Origin: Saksenaea vasiformis B4078
Taxonomy: Eukaryota > Mucoromycota > Mucoromycetes > Mucorales > Saksenaeaceae
Length of the DNA: 64,000 bases
NCBI GenBank assembly: GCA_000697055.1
Contig: JNDT01001676.1
Span: 1-64,000, forward strand
Direction: 5' to 3'
Part shown: positions 1-11,509 of the stretch, one piece after another
Numbering within the stretch: position 1 is the stretch's first letter
Layout of the letters: every line of letters begins with the position of its first letter
Translations under genes and position numbers: made by a program
The notes under the pieces: generated by a model
What the model was told of the DNA's origin: nothing
Databases searched by the model: none
The model's input: only the letters and a program-made list of their open reading frames with translations

Positions 1-459
1 CCAACTGCACGATGTCAGCACGAGTATGTATCATACAGCTGTGACTATTGAAAGTTAATTTCTCCATCAACAGGACGAAGGTGGTTCGGTTTGTCGGGGC
101 TGGGAGAGCCAAACGCTACTGTCTTGATGAGAACAAACGAACGATGCATCCGACATCACAATGCCCAGAACTTCGACCGCTAGGCAAGTGAATATTAGTT
201 TGCATACTTGTTATTCTAACCGGGTCTTTAATGCAGCCATTACAGATAATCGCAGCAGCGTGTATCCGATTAAGGTGTGCCACCACCATCAGTTGGGACA
301 AGCTGTGGATGATCAAGGTCCCAGACCGTTGGTAAGTGTTGTTCGAACTATTATTCCATTATCTGATTACTCCTATAGTTCTGGAACCGCGACGTGAATG
401 CGGGAAGAAATATGAGAAGGATCTTGGTTGCCTACATGGAAAATGGACACCAGCTGTAA
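1..459 (+). pseudogene. Fanzor (eukaryotic TnpB-like) C-terminal end, cut by the window edge
   Basis: This is the 3' end of a Fanzor-type gene. Fanzors are eukaryotic relatives of TnpB, RNA-guided RuvC-type nucleases carried by transposons. Three exons can be joined. The first runs from the window edge to 183 and includes LDENKRT followed by a Cys-Pro. The second, 237-331, holds KVCHHH, a likely zinc-ligand pair. The third, 379-459, has FWNRDVNAGRNM, the RuvC-III block with its catalytic Asp. The first intron (184-236) starts GCAAGT, a textbook GC donor, and ends GCAG. The second (332-378) is GTAAGT..ATAG. The frame stops at TAA 457-459, but it stays readable for 20 more codons into a Gln-Pro run, so the stop may be a mutation. 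The first Cys pair looks incomplete (CPEL), which suggests decay. The 5' part lies outside the window, so intactness cannot be judged. Family call fairly sure; activity unknown. Confidence 0.6.
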
Positions 460-1221
460 TCAAGACCCCTCTCCTTACAACGACCTCAACAACAACAACA
501 ACCGCCCCATATCGGGGGCTAGGCAGTAAGAAACTGCCAACAAGCCTCTTGTCAGGCATTCGGTGTGCTGTCTTCGGGCAGGTAAGTGGAAATTGTATTT
601 GAATTGGAAAAACTTACATCATCTTTTTCTGTGACTTAAGTGCACCGCAGCAGAACCTGGGAAATAGAGACTCCAAATCTATGTCGTGCGGGGAGAGCAA
701 GCTGATCGAATACTGCAGGGATTGCAGTTTCACTATTGATTTTTGATTTTTTTTTTCCTTACAATTCCGGGAATTTTTAAAGCGGAATATAGGTGAGACA
801 TCCATATAAAATACAACTCCCAATTTGGGTAGTTTTGATCAAAGAATTGCTTTGTTGTCTTTGATCCGACAGAGCGAAGAACAACCGAATGGTGATAGTA
901 AATTCACGCAATATACAAGGGCTGAAATTCCATGATATTCTCAGGTGCAAGGGCCTGCAGGACAGCGCGCAATGGCCACGATTGAGATCTTATGGTAGTC
1001 TAAATCTCTACTGACACATGTCACACGGTTTGATGGCATTTCTTTTTATTTCGGGTATCCATGAAACATATCCAATGGCAATCAAAAAGGTCAGGTGCTG
1101 ATGGGTTGGAAGCGGTCCAAAAACTTTTTGTGGCATGCGGGGAAGGGGGGAAACGCGGGGGAAATTTCCCGGTGTGAGAACTCGGTCCGAGTACAGGTGC
1201 TTTTAGCTTAGCGAGTTTCCC
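460..1221. other. Non-coding stretch after the Fanzor end
   Basis: I see no convincing gene here. The first ~60 bases continue the Fanzor frame past its stop (a Gln-Pro-rich tail). A GTAAGT-like donor at about 581 may belong to a lost downstream exon or be chance. The rest is unique, moderately AT-rich sequence with no recognised repeat. Confidence 0.4.
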
Positions 1222-1537
1222 TTAGCATCGACATACTTTACCGCAGTCGCAACCCATCCCAGAACCTGCACCTGTTGTTATTGATATTATGCGATCAGAC
1301 AGATTCGTTCTTATTTTCATTTCACTACTCACAAGCGCAGTAGTCCGTATGTCTGTAGTATCGCGAAGGATCGTCTGGAGCCACTCTGTGAACATGCTCG
1401 AACATGGCATTAAGCTTTGGTCTTGTCGTAGTAGTCGCCGGAGGGACTTCCGAATACTGCTCAACTCTGCAGGCAACATCATCATTGGAAAGCTTAACCG
1501 TAATATTAACAGCGTCTGTCTTGTGTGAATCACTCAT
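1222..1537 (-). CDS. Small cysteine-rich protein with a metallothionein-like C-terminal tail
   Basis: The two-exon model is 1537-1333 and 1265-1222, giving 82 residues. The first 66 residues are hydrophilic with no recognised domain. The last ~16 read CACSGMGCDCGKVCRC, with six cysteines as three CxC pairs. This pattern is typical of metallothioneins and other thiolate metal-binding peptides. The CxC tail exists only after splicing: the intron opens GTGAGT, splits a Cys codon, and ends at one of two acceptors six bases apart (exon start 1271 or 1265). Both keep frame and differ by Ala-Gly. No family match is recognised for the N-terminus. Metal binding is inferred from the cysteine spacing alone. 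A plausible real gene, but transcript support is needed. Confidence 0.5.
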
Positions 1538-3112
1538 TGCTTAAAGAAGAACGATGAGAAACCAAATGCTAAAAATCGGCTTTATACCTGACGATCTGAA
1601 ACATCATCTGCCTAAAATGACGATTCGCTGGAACTGTTTCAAAAAAGCAAAAAGCCAGTCGTATCATTGCCAAAACTTGATACGTTGCTCCATTGTTGTA
1701 ACTGATTAAACCAATTGATTTCAGAATTCCATTCCATAAGCGATGGTTCATTAAGTGGGAGCATTAATGATCGAAAGAACAATGTATCTCGCCAAATTTC
1801 ACAGTGTCTTGTGCTAAACAGCTTCTAGAGGCTACTCATACGCGCTCGTGTTTATGGGAAACTGAAGATGAAGTTTCTATTGTCTATTTTCCAAGCAAAG
1901 GCGGTCTCATAATGAAACTTATGCCTACACAGCCTCATAATCTACAGCTGCAGAGATACAGCTCTACACAACGTCGATCTATTCGCCATAACTTCATGAT
2001 TTGGCTACCATTCTCGAACAATGCTAGTAGATTGTGGACGGAAGCTCATAAAAGATCTTCAGCATGCGTTTGTTATGTAAATTCTGAGGTTATTTACTGT
2101 AGCGACTGGAAACCATGTCAAACATGTTCCATATCCATTCGCGATGCTTCAATGGAAGATCGGCATCTGTTACACATCTTCAGATCTAGATACATCATAC
2201 TTTCCCGACTCTCTTAACCTCTTAAGACCACATTGTCATGGAACTATGTACAATGGTAGCGTCAATGTCTATAGTTGATAGTTCGTCGAATCGATGACAC
2301 TGTGCTGCAGAAAACGGTCAATAGTTGCAGTAGTACATTCTTATTAGCCCCACATCTGTATTCCTAATCTTTCTCTTCCGATATGGATAATCTTTTTCTC
2401 TGGTTCTACTGGGAAATTTAAAATTTCCCGGAATCACCGAGCATTAGAGTTTCGGTTCTACAGTGACGTTTGATATACATAAAAATGATCATAGCCGTCA
2501 ATCTTTTTCTGAAAAAAAAATTCCATCCATGTCGTACCAAAAGTACCGTGCATAGGAAATAGGAAAAAGCTGCAGGTCATGATGCCCGCTTCGATGATGA
2601 TCTCTGACTATGCACAAGTAATCTAATGCTTTTGAGAGTCCAAAGCATCTAACATCAAGCTTCTACACTTTATGAGGCCGAAGTCTCTTCTTGGTCATTG
2701 ACGTTTATATGCTTTATACTTTCTTTCACTTCAGAACGGTACTGCATAGCGCTTGATACTCCGCATTTAGTGCTGTATGGCGACCTGGTACTACTGCTGA
2801 TGTTTCAGAAGCAAGCCATATGTGAAGCACCTTTATATTATTCAGAAACTTAAATGTTACAGAACTTAAAACAAAGAGGACACACTTGACAGTTCTGACA
2901 ACCCCAAATAGTTGTTATGATTCTTACACAAAAGCTTCGCTTTCCAGCATATCTGAATTTTCAAGTGGCACAAAGCGCATTCTAAATATAGTGTGGCGCG
3001 AGGAGTACCTTGAAATCCAGGTGACACGCGTGCGCAACTACTTAAGCTGAGTTGAAAGGCTGTGGCTTCAACGGGAACCTTCTCTTTCCTCCTTTTCTTT
3101 CTTTTCTCTATC
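1538..3112. other. Intergenic stretch, no supported gene
   Basis: An open frame on the plus strand at 1804-2217 encodes 137 residues but begins with GTG, has no ATG near its start, and matches nothing I know. The remainder is AT-rich with short poly-A runs. The last ~100 bases before 3113 are pyrimidine-rich and probably form the promoter and leader of the calmodulin-like gene. Confidence 0.3.
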
Positions 3113-3749
3113 ATGAGTTCGAAGCGTTCAAGTCTTGGCTTGCATTTCCTGAGCACGAAGAAAAAGCTAGAACTGCAGGATATGTTCGACAGCTTCGATA
3201 AAAATCATGACGGCAAAATATCACATACCGAACTCGAGCAAATGCTTCAGTCAACTGGCATGAGTGCAACCAATGTTCCGGCAATGGTAAGACGGGTGGA
3301 GTGATCCATCTATCTGACTTCTTGCATAGCTCAGCACTGTCCAAACTGACACACAAGGCAATCTTTCCTTTGAAGAATTTGCCAAACTGATGCGTCCCAC
3401 ATTATCGGCACCGATACGAAATACAGCTAAAGAACAAGAACTTAAAGAAGCTTTTGATGCGTTTGATCGAGACGGGGATGGGGTTATCAACGCTAAGGAG
3501 CTGCGTTTGATGATGCAGCAGCTGGGTGATCGTATCACGGAAGAGGAAGCAGAACAGATGATCAAGGATGTGGATGAAAACAATGACGGTGTCGTCAACT
3601 TTGATGAGTTCGCTAAAATGATGGGAGTTCGTCCAAAAAATCAACCGCATCATAATACCACTACAGCACTCCCTAATTCTCCGAAAGAATGCCCACGTAA
3701 TCACCATAGATTTTCTATCCGACAATTCTTTTGTACCCATAAGCATTAA
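3113..3749 (+). CDS. Calmodulin-like EF-hand protein (first of a tandem pair)
   Basis: Two exons (3113-3286, 3330-3749) give 197 residues, with an intron GTAAGA..CATAG of 43 nt. ATG 3113 is the first ATG in frame. There are four EF-hand positions. The first has the canonical loop DKNHDGKISHTE. The second (loop around TDTQGNLSFEE) lacks the first Asp and is probably non-binding. The third (DRDGDGVINAKE) and fourth (DENNDGVVNFDE) are canonical. The spacing and the ELKEAFDAFDRDGDG block follow calmodulin. Unlike true calmodulin (~149 residues), it has a ~20-residue basic N-terminus and a ~45-residue basic, His-rich C-terminal extension. It therefore looks like a specialised Ca2+ sensor, not the essential calmodulin. 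A second EF-hand gene follows 211 bp downstream on the same strand. Confidence 0.85.
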
Positions 3750-3960
3750 ACTGTCCATAAAAGTAAAAGAACATGACTGTTGTGGCTGGAACACGCACCG
3801 AGCAGGTTTGTCCCCCCATAACGTATTTGGGCACGTTGAAATGTTCTGCTTGGAATATCTCGAAAATTTTGTCTCCGATTTGTCAGAACGGTATATATAA
3901 GGCCCACTGGTTCCTGAAACTTTTTTTTGATCATCACTACAACATAATAACAAATAACAA

Positions 3961-4556
3961 ATGAACACCACACCTTTCAAACTTACCTCTGAAGAGCTGG
4001 AGACACTTCGTGAAGGTACGCTTATCTCCCCAAAAAAGCACAAAGTCAATTTACACATGGATCGTTAGCGTTTCGAATTTACGGAGGTGCAAAAGCAGGG
4101 ATCGCCGTGACAGAATTCGCAAGAGTCCTACAGAGTCTGTGCATTGCTTCTGATCCAAAACAAATCCAGTCCATTATACGTTCGGTGGATTTCAACGGTG
4201 ATAACATGATCGATTTTAACGAGTTCGTCGCAGCCATGGTTGGATGGTATCTGAGTCCATCATCAGCACCGATAGAACAAGAGGAAGAAATATTCAGTGA
4301 AAAGCCAAAGTCAAGGAGTGCAAGCAAGCGAAGCAGTATTCATGAACTAGACGAACTCTCTGCATGTTTTCTGGCATTTGACAAGAACAAAGATGGACTC
4401 ATTAGTAAAGACGAGTTGGAAGAGGTCCTCATTCGTCTAGGTGAACAGCCAAGTCCTCAGGAGATTAGGGACATGATGAATGAAGCAGACATCAACAGGG
4501 ACGGGTTTATTGATTTTGACGAATTCAAACAACTTATGCCCTCCACAGTCATGTAA
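3961..4556 (+). CDS. Calmodulin/troponin-C-like EF-hand protein (second of a tandem pair)
   Basis: Two exons (3961-4015, 4069-4556) give 180 residues. The intron GTACGC..GTTAG has phase 1. The first EF-hand position (FRIYGGAKAGIAVTEF) has lost its acidic ligands and cannot bind Ca2+ in the usual way. The second (DFNGDNMIDFNE), third (DKNKDGLISKDE) and fourth (DINRDGFIDFDE) are canonical. A linker of about 45 residues rich in Ser, Lys and Glu separates the two EF pairs, longer than calmodulin's central helix. The arrangement (dead hand 1, charged linker) resembles myosin light chain or troponin-C-like proteins more than calmodulin. Tandem placement with the previous gene suggests an old duplication, though the two proteins have diverged widely. 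Confidence 0.83.
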
Positions 4557-6530
4557 CTGACAACACCAAACATTTTACCCCTGTTTTCTTGTACATATTC
4601 CTGTTTTTTTTCTTTTTCCCTGACATCATGTCCCAATTGAAACATTAGCGCGCTTTGTTTTGATAGAAGTTCTGGTTTTTCGCCGTTAAATAAAATGCAA
4701 TTGAAATAAGCGACAACTGGCGATGTTTAAGATATCGCAAAAACTTGACTAATCTTCTTTCGGCGAAATGTCAGCGATGCCGATCCCTTTTGTCATGTTT
4801 TCAAATGGCGAAAGAATATGAAGAAAGGTTGGCAAGGAAACATTGAGAGCAAAACGATTGGTAACAGAGCCATTCCGCATGGAATCGTTCCCTTTTTCGA
4901 CATCGCCTGTGTAACCGTCGTAGTAACGTTTTCCCGTTGCTGAGAAAATGATTGTTTCCAGAAACCGAAGATCTTCTTTTCTTTTCTGTATCACTGTTGA
5001 CACCTATTCTTTGGAAAAATATTTGCTTCGTTAAAGAAGTTTCTTTCGAAACAGTGTCTTCCATCGGACTCTCATATTGTTCTTTTATGCAGACATAGAA
5101 AACTGCCCTTGACCTAGCAGAAAATCCTTTTATCTATTTTATCCTTTTTAAGAAAAAACTGCCATTTTATCGGCTGAGATGACGCTGTCAATTTGCACTT
5201 CAGTGCCACCCGAACAGGGTTTGGCCGAGATACACCCGCCCTAAATTTCTAACATGAACGAACGTACGGGGTCATATAATCGGATCACTATCTTTCCTGT
5301 GCATGTGTCTGATGATTTGGATCATGTTCCTGGTAGCATACATATCCTTGGCTGTCTATGCACGTCTAGAAGACCTCGTGCGTGTCTACAGTAACCAATC
5401 GAAAAATCATACAACATTCAGATGGTCGCACTAAACGCTGTTATCCAAAATACCCTTGATTTCCACCTGACGTCCCAGAATTGCGTGCAGTAACGTTAAA
5501 CTTTTCGTCGGCACACTGGTTGCTGGTGGCGGAGATGAAAAAAATGGATGTACCATACCAGAAATCACCTTACTCGCTCTCGCAACTAGCTATGACCAAA
5601 TCAGCCTGGGAATTTGATCATGAGTGCCTTGACCAAAGCCATAGGCAGGAAAACATGCTTCAAGCACCAAGAAGAACCATCTATTGAGAGGGTTTTTCAT
5701 TCTTCGTTAATCGAAAGGCGGGTCGAAGTTCAGGATGAAACAGAAAGGATAAGTTTTGCGAACTGATACTGCTGTCAGTCATAATAGCAGCTACATGTTA
5801 CCAGTATCTAGGCCACAGTACACTACGTGCGTGTTTAGTATGCCCTTGGATTCCGGTGAACATGAGGGGAGCAGTCTTCCCAGGGGCAACGTTGGCTGAA
5901 TGCTTCCTCTCAACCACTATTACTCTGTCACATGTCTCTCGCTTTAAGGCTCTACTACCCGCCTCTCGCTCCATGACGCATTTGTGCTGTAGAAATGTTG
6001 GAGTGTCGTTCGATATCATCTGACGAGTTAAAGAGCTCTATGGTCAGAATCGGCCAGGTTAAACTATAAATCACATGCAAGTTCGTTGAGAGTGCCATGT
6101 CTGAATGTCAGCACAATAAGCCTGGTACATAGAACCAGAAACTAGGCAAGTATGTCGGATATATCGTTTCGTCTAACATTTCATTGATAATGCAATGAGG
6201 TTTTGGTAGGCGCAAACTCTGCGAATTATACGTAGCATGGTGTTCCTTCACGCCTCCTTTGCATTTGCTTCACTGTTATTCCTACATGTCTTGTTTTTCT
6301 GCGACCCCATTTATTTTACGACATTTGATAACTATAAGGATAAATATGAAATAAGCTAATAAAATATAGTGATAAAATAGAAATAAAGGATAAAAAATAA
6401 AGATAAGGAAAAAAATGGAGTTTACATCGTGTCTCAAGGGCAATGAGTTGACAGGGTGGTTTTGGTTTTTCCCTTGAGCTGTCATGTTGAACAACAATGC
6501 AAAAGTGAAGCTACGCCCTTATTTTCATTT
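4557..6530. other. Intergenic stretch with only weak coding signals
   Basis: On the minus strand, 5064-4749 holds two overlapping frames. Their joined reading (from about ATG 5064 through the ETIIFSATGKRYYDGYTGD stretch, ending 4749) has protein-like composition, but no family is recognised and the splice is unclear. Around 6300-6430 the sequence is very AT-rich. Nothing else stands out. Confidence 0.25.
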
Positions 6531-7018
6531 TTATTCATAAATCTTCTTTTGCACTGAAGCGTACTTCGTGTCATTGATATTTTTAATTGCGTTTGAAACG
6601 CAGTTTGCCAGCGCGGTCAGCTGCGCGTTCAACCGCTGGTTTCCAATTATTCGCACATCAGATTCCTCCGGTCCAAACTGTTCAAGGATTCGTTCAAGAA
6701 TCCTTGCAACAGCCACCTCGGGCTTAACCATCGCGAAGGTTTCTTGAACCTGTTGCTTGGTCAACGTGGCGCTCACCTTGTTCCGTCCTACTGACGCTGC
6801 TACCAACAGAAAAAAGTACGATCCTACTTTTTCTTGCGAGTCCGTTTGTTGTTGTCATGCTCAAAGATAGCCCAGATCGTTTCTGGTTGCGTGGCAGGCA
6901 GTGAGATCACATCCAAAGAAGCACGGGTTCGATGGTAAGTTGATATGTGGCGCATGTCCAGACGTTTTGTAGCTATGAAATCGTTTTCCGAACCAAAAGA
7001 TGACGAATAAATATGCAA
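6531..7018 (-). CDS. Hypothetical spliced gene, possibly partial or decayed
   Basis: Two open segments read in order on the minus strand. The first (7018-6824) includes HISTYHRTRASLDVISLPAT and ends in a basic KRTRKKK stretch. The second (6806-6531) contains VKPEVAVARILERILEQFG and LNAQLTALANCVSNAI. They could be joined by a ~30-nt intron, GTAGGA..GGTAG, just after KRTRKKK, which is shorter than the other introns here. The frame can be carried upstream to ~7239 through another 30-nt GTATTT..CTCAG candidate. Composition is protein-like, with amphipathic helices in the second part, but I recognise no family. The unusually short introns and lack of a clear start suggest a degenerate gene or an odd structure. 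Confidence 0.35.
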
Positions 7019-7227
7019 CGTCTGAGCGGCCGTCGATATTCTGAGAAATACCTTTGATTGAAATGATCGCCGCTGTACGATAGTACAAACGTTTCCAAAG
7101 AAATTACACTAGTTTGTTTTGGAACAGGTCTTTTGAGAGAGATGACGTGTAATGCACGGACGCGCAGCATCCATTCAATTTTCGGACATTCCGAGATATG
7201 ACGATCCTCCATGAGTGAATGAATGAA

Positions 7228-7297
7228 GTGAATGAGCAACTGAACGAACGAGAGTGAATGAGCAACTGAACGAACGAGAGTGAATGAGCTAACGAAG
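7228..7297. repeat. 26-bp tandem repeat, about 2.7 copies
   Basis: The unit GTGAATGAGCAACTGAACGA plus ACGAGA occurs at 7228-7253 and 7254-7279 without mismatch. A third, partial and altered copy occupies 7280-7297. It is followed (7318-7390) by short imperfect inverted ATTCATTTGA / TCAAATAA words. Confidence 0.85.
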
Positions 7298-9045
7298 CAA
7301 GGTTTGAAAATCTGCTTTCATTCATTTGAGTGAGTTGAACCGCTCAAATAAATAAAATTCATTCATTTGAATGGATTTCACTCAAATAAGTGGATCCTGT
7401 CCCTATAGTGTGCAATCTGCTATCAATAAGACCGATCATAATAGCTAGGAGATTTGTACACCGTTGGATCGTTACAGTTGACAACCGGATGCCTTCCTAT
7501 TCACTTGCCGAGTCGTACGAGAAGTTTTATGGGGATAGCAATATCAAGCAAGCGACCTTAAGACGATACTTTTCTAGGCAGAAAGTTCTTAAGTGCGCCG
7601 CCATGTACCTTTTTTTAGGCGCAATTTCCTTTTTATATCAAAATAGACATGCATACAAGTTTGGCAAAGAGACCAGTTTGAGAACTGAAGATTCCGATCG
7701 AGAAGACCATGCAGATTGTCTTTTCCGCTTTCTAAAGATAGGCTCACGCATTGCGCTGTATGTCGCGGCTTAATGGACCGCGTTTATGAGATGGACGGAC
7801 TGAGAAATATATCTTGGCGCAACATTTGTCTGAGATAGACTGCAATTGCTGGATATTCTTAGGATATTGCATCCATTTGAAATTATTTGGCGTCACTTCC
7901 AGATGAACTTTATGCCGTGAAGTATGGATTTTATGCTGGTTGAGTAAATACTGCGTCTTCACCAAATTCGTGTAATTCATATGACTCTCTGAGGAAGAAT
8001 TGATGTACCGATGGCCACATATTCAATTTTTAATGCAGCGCAATTGGGTTCTTCAGGGCTAGGGGAAACGGTGTATCACAGGAGATCGGCGAGACAAATG
8101 ATATGCAAACACGCGGAATTCCTGTAAACCAAGAACGTCACATTCACATATGTTATACACTTCAGCAAGCTCTGCTTTACAAATGTGGCACCAGATTTAC
8201 TGGACTTGATCGATACAAAATTCGGACATCACATATCTGACCTACTCTTGATCTAGTTGAGGTACAGCTTTGCTTATGAATAGTATACGACTTATAGGCA
8301 GATCATTGGCATATGGCCCTGTATAACGTACAATTGATCGTACAACAACTATACATACATGCAAGCTTTTTTCAAAAAAAAATGCCATCAGGGCCTTTGC
8401 CATAATGTGACACCCACCTTTGCCCTGAGCGAACATGGATTCGTAACCCTTTCCAGCAGCTAGGCATTCAAATATTCTGAGTCACCAGTTCCAGAGGACT
8501 CTTTATCTTAGGTCTATGTGTATTGTACAGACACTCTCGCGTTTCATTTCTTCTTACAAACATCTGCGTCCTTTACTTTGACGACATGCATCGTAACAGC
8601 CTTTGCGATAACTTTGAGCTTTGACGTTGGACAATATGCTAAAGTTGCCGTAGGATAAGGAAAAGCTATATATTTCAAAATAGCTAACGTCACAGACATT
8701 GTTTTGTCATGGTCGGATCTGACCTCTGTGTGATTTGGTGTGGAGTTCTTGCACGACGATATCTTGGTATCATTTTAGTCGAGTGACGCCATTGGCTTTA
8801 TGAAATTAGCGCTTTCGATTCCTTCTCAGTTGTATGGTACCGTATGTCGACAAATGATTATGTGGAGTGCGACTGAAGGGTAATTTTTGTTTGAGTAGAT
8901 AGTAGACCAGGAACTTCCCTGTGTCATTGATCCATCCTTTTCAAGCGGAGCAAGTAATGCTGCAAGTTCCTTTTCTCCGTGACTGTGTCTGGATAACAAA
9001 CTTCTTTTTTTCTTCCGTGCGTGTTCGAACAAACCCTTGTCAGTC
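7298..9045. other. Intergenic stretch, no supported gene
   Basis: A plus-strand frame at 7390-7773 could encode 127 residues with one possible membrane segment (AAMYLFLGAISFLY) but has no recognised family. The rest shows no repeats or clear coding signal. The last part, to 9045, should hold the SLS1 promoter. Confidence 0.3.
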
Positions 9046-11509
9046 ATGTCCCCTAGGCTCCTGTTTCTTCGGACCTCGGTGAGGGAAGCTGTGTGCTTGA
9101 AGTCATCCCAGAGGGTGACATTACGATGTCGTATGCACTCGAGTTCATTACGGAGACAAGCAGACACACCGACGGGAACTACAATACACCGAACGACTAA
9201 TTTGGAGGCACCTGCCCCTGCCAGTACGGAAAACGACTTGTTCAACTCCATTGCTAGCCATAGACCGAGAAACAAGATCGTCGCCTCGGAGAAATACGAT
9301 AAAATTGCCCGTTCGCTGCGTCTGTCTTTTACCGTTCCACAACTACGTTCTTTTCTTAGAAAGAGCGACGCAAAGACGAATGGCATAAAAGAAGAACTCA
9401 TTAAGAGGATTATGACTGAGTGCTGGAATCTCAAAACCCGTGAACAACTCGCATTTGAAATTAAACAGAAGCGATTGAACACCATTTCATACCAGGCCGA
9501 AGCGTCGCGCGAAGAACTTTTCTTTGTTATTGGTGATAACGGCGCCACACTTCGTGCTATTGAAGAACAGAATGAGGTCAATATTACAATCAATGTAGCC
9601 AATTATCGATATACCGTAATGGGAACGCGCGAGGCTGTCGAAAGGGCCAAAATTGCCATCAAGAGTCATTTGCAACTTTTCCACCGACAATTGGATATAC
9701 CTGCATTAAAAGAAGGACAGTCTCAGAGCTCGATGGAAAGAGAAGTGAAACGTGTACTGGTGGATATCTCCAAGACTTCTGGCGTATTTATTGCATTGGA
9801 GAATGGAAAGGTGAGCGCAACATTTATGCGCTAAACGAAAGAGCTCACCATTGGTTGATAGTTTTCACTTGCGGCTCGTTCAGAGGCATCGCTGGAATAT
9901 GCCACACGTCTGCTGAACATAGCAATGACGGAAGTAAGTTGTAATCTATTCCGATGCTCGTTTTGACATTCATTGCTTGGATTAGCTCGCTTTTACCGAT
10001 AAACGACCGCTGGCGGCGTCCGAATGCGTGCTTATTGAAGATCTTAAGAACACATCTACCGAGCCTGCTTCCACCAGCTCCCCCCAACAGCATAATCCAT
10101 ACGTTCTATTACCCTTGCACGACGAGCCAGCCATGCCAATCATTGCGAGAAAAGTGGGTTGGAGTCGAGTGAGCCGCTTAAACTCCGGCAAAAAAGACAA
10201 GGTAAGAAACAGATATAGGGTGTAAAATGGGAAGACCAATATTTGCACTAGGATATAACAAGCGAAAAGAAAGATCCTGTGGAAGAATCATCACCGCGCT
10301 TCCAGCTCCTGGAAAATCAAAGGTTACATACTTTGATGCACTTGACTTTCACGAGCTAATCAGTTACTGTAGTGAGACAGTCGAGAACACATCTGGAACT
10401 GTTGGTTACGCAGATCTGAAGGACATGCTAAGCAAAGCATTGAATGTCGATGATAACACGGACAAGATATGTTTAGAGGCAACGTAGGACATCTGGATGT
10501 TTTGAGATGGAGCTGATGAGTGCTGGTTTAGGTTTGGCCATCTGCTGTTAAGGAACGTTGTTGCGGATACAGATGTCAATTTATTGCAGCCATCGATGCG
10601 TGCATCTTTTGATGCTTCCCGCTTTCAGGACTTGCTTGGAAGCCATTCTAATGGTCGACGCCTATTTTTTGGAAGGTAAGGAAATATACTATCGTCTAAG
10701 CAGGCAAAGCTCACACATTATAGCTCTCCACCCCACCGCATCAACACCACTCTGGCACCAGTCTCATACTATTCAGGATTCCATCGGCGACTGGTCAAGG
10801 TCGAATATGTTAGCCTACCGCTGATAGCACAGGTTGGCAGTCCTTCAATAGAGCGGGCTGCAGATAATCTGCAACGTCTGGAATTGCAATTCGCAGTGGA
10901 AGAAAACGGAAGCATCCAACTGTCACAAGCAATCAGTGAACACGACCGTACGGCCATTGACCTCGTGAATGTCGCAGGGTATGGCACCTACTTCACGTGA
11001 AGACGATGATTAAGCTCTTCATAGAAACGTCGATGTCCGGCTATTAGCAAGAAAATATTCTCAGTTTTCGCGCGTGAAAATGCCCGCATGGATCCAGTTG
11101 CTGGTCGATAACTGTCAGCTGACTGGGTAAGTACCAGGACATACTGGATTGGACAGATGGTTGATACAAGCTATAGCTATTCTGATTTGGCGTGTCCTAA
11201 CTTTTGGAAACGGGATTCTGATTTGATGTTGTTGGACATCACTTTCCGCAACGAAACACGCTACTTACTGGAGGATAATCTTGTGACGGTTACGCATATC
11301 GAAGGTCAAGATGGACGAACCCGACGTTCCGAGTTGACCGTAAGTTGTTGATACTATTGTTTAAAAAGAGTCTAAACGTTGCTTAATAGGTTACCCCCAT
11401 TAATTCGGCTGTTGAAACTTACCCACCTGCACCCAATGGACTGACCCGATGGGACTCATTCACAAAAGCCATTGGAACCTTGGCTAAACAGTGGAGCTAT
11501 GCTTCATAG
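9046..11509 (+). CDS. SLS1: Sls1-family mitochondrial inner-membrane protein for organelle gene expression
   Basis: Ten exons join in phase: 9046-9810, 9862-9933, 9986-10201, 10252-10322, 10373-10483, 10532-10675, 10724-10978, 11025-11126, 11177-11339, 11390-11509. They give 672 residues. In yeast, Sls1 is a mitochondrial membrane protein that couples organellar transcription to translation. The start MSPRLLFLRTSVREAV is Arg-rich without acidic residues, as expected of a mitochondrial presequence. A SAP-like segment (FTVPQLRSFLRKSD) is followed by a KH-like RNA-binding block with FFVIGDNGATLRAIEEQNEV (about residues 155-210). Later blocks such as FGHLLLRNVV and LVKVEYVSLPL match the family layout, as does the length. 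The exon 9 acceptor was set to 11176 because the earlier CAG would break the frame. Nine introns make this one of the most finely split genes here. Confidence 0.8.

Noticed and set aside
1804..2217. 137-codon plus-strand frame
   Set aside because: It starts with GTG, has no ATG nearby, no splice-supported neighbour and no recognised domain.
5798..6019. Minus-strand frame thought to be a third Fanzor piece
   Set aside because: It contains VERKHS..LMFTGIQG text loosely like TnpB relatives, but no zinc-ribbon or NRD block, so it cannot be supported.
10558..10824. Plus-strand frame inside SLS1 from using the CAG acceptor at 10703
   Set aside because: That frame stops early. The TAG acceptor at 10723 continues the Sls1 text.
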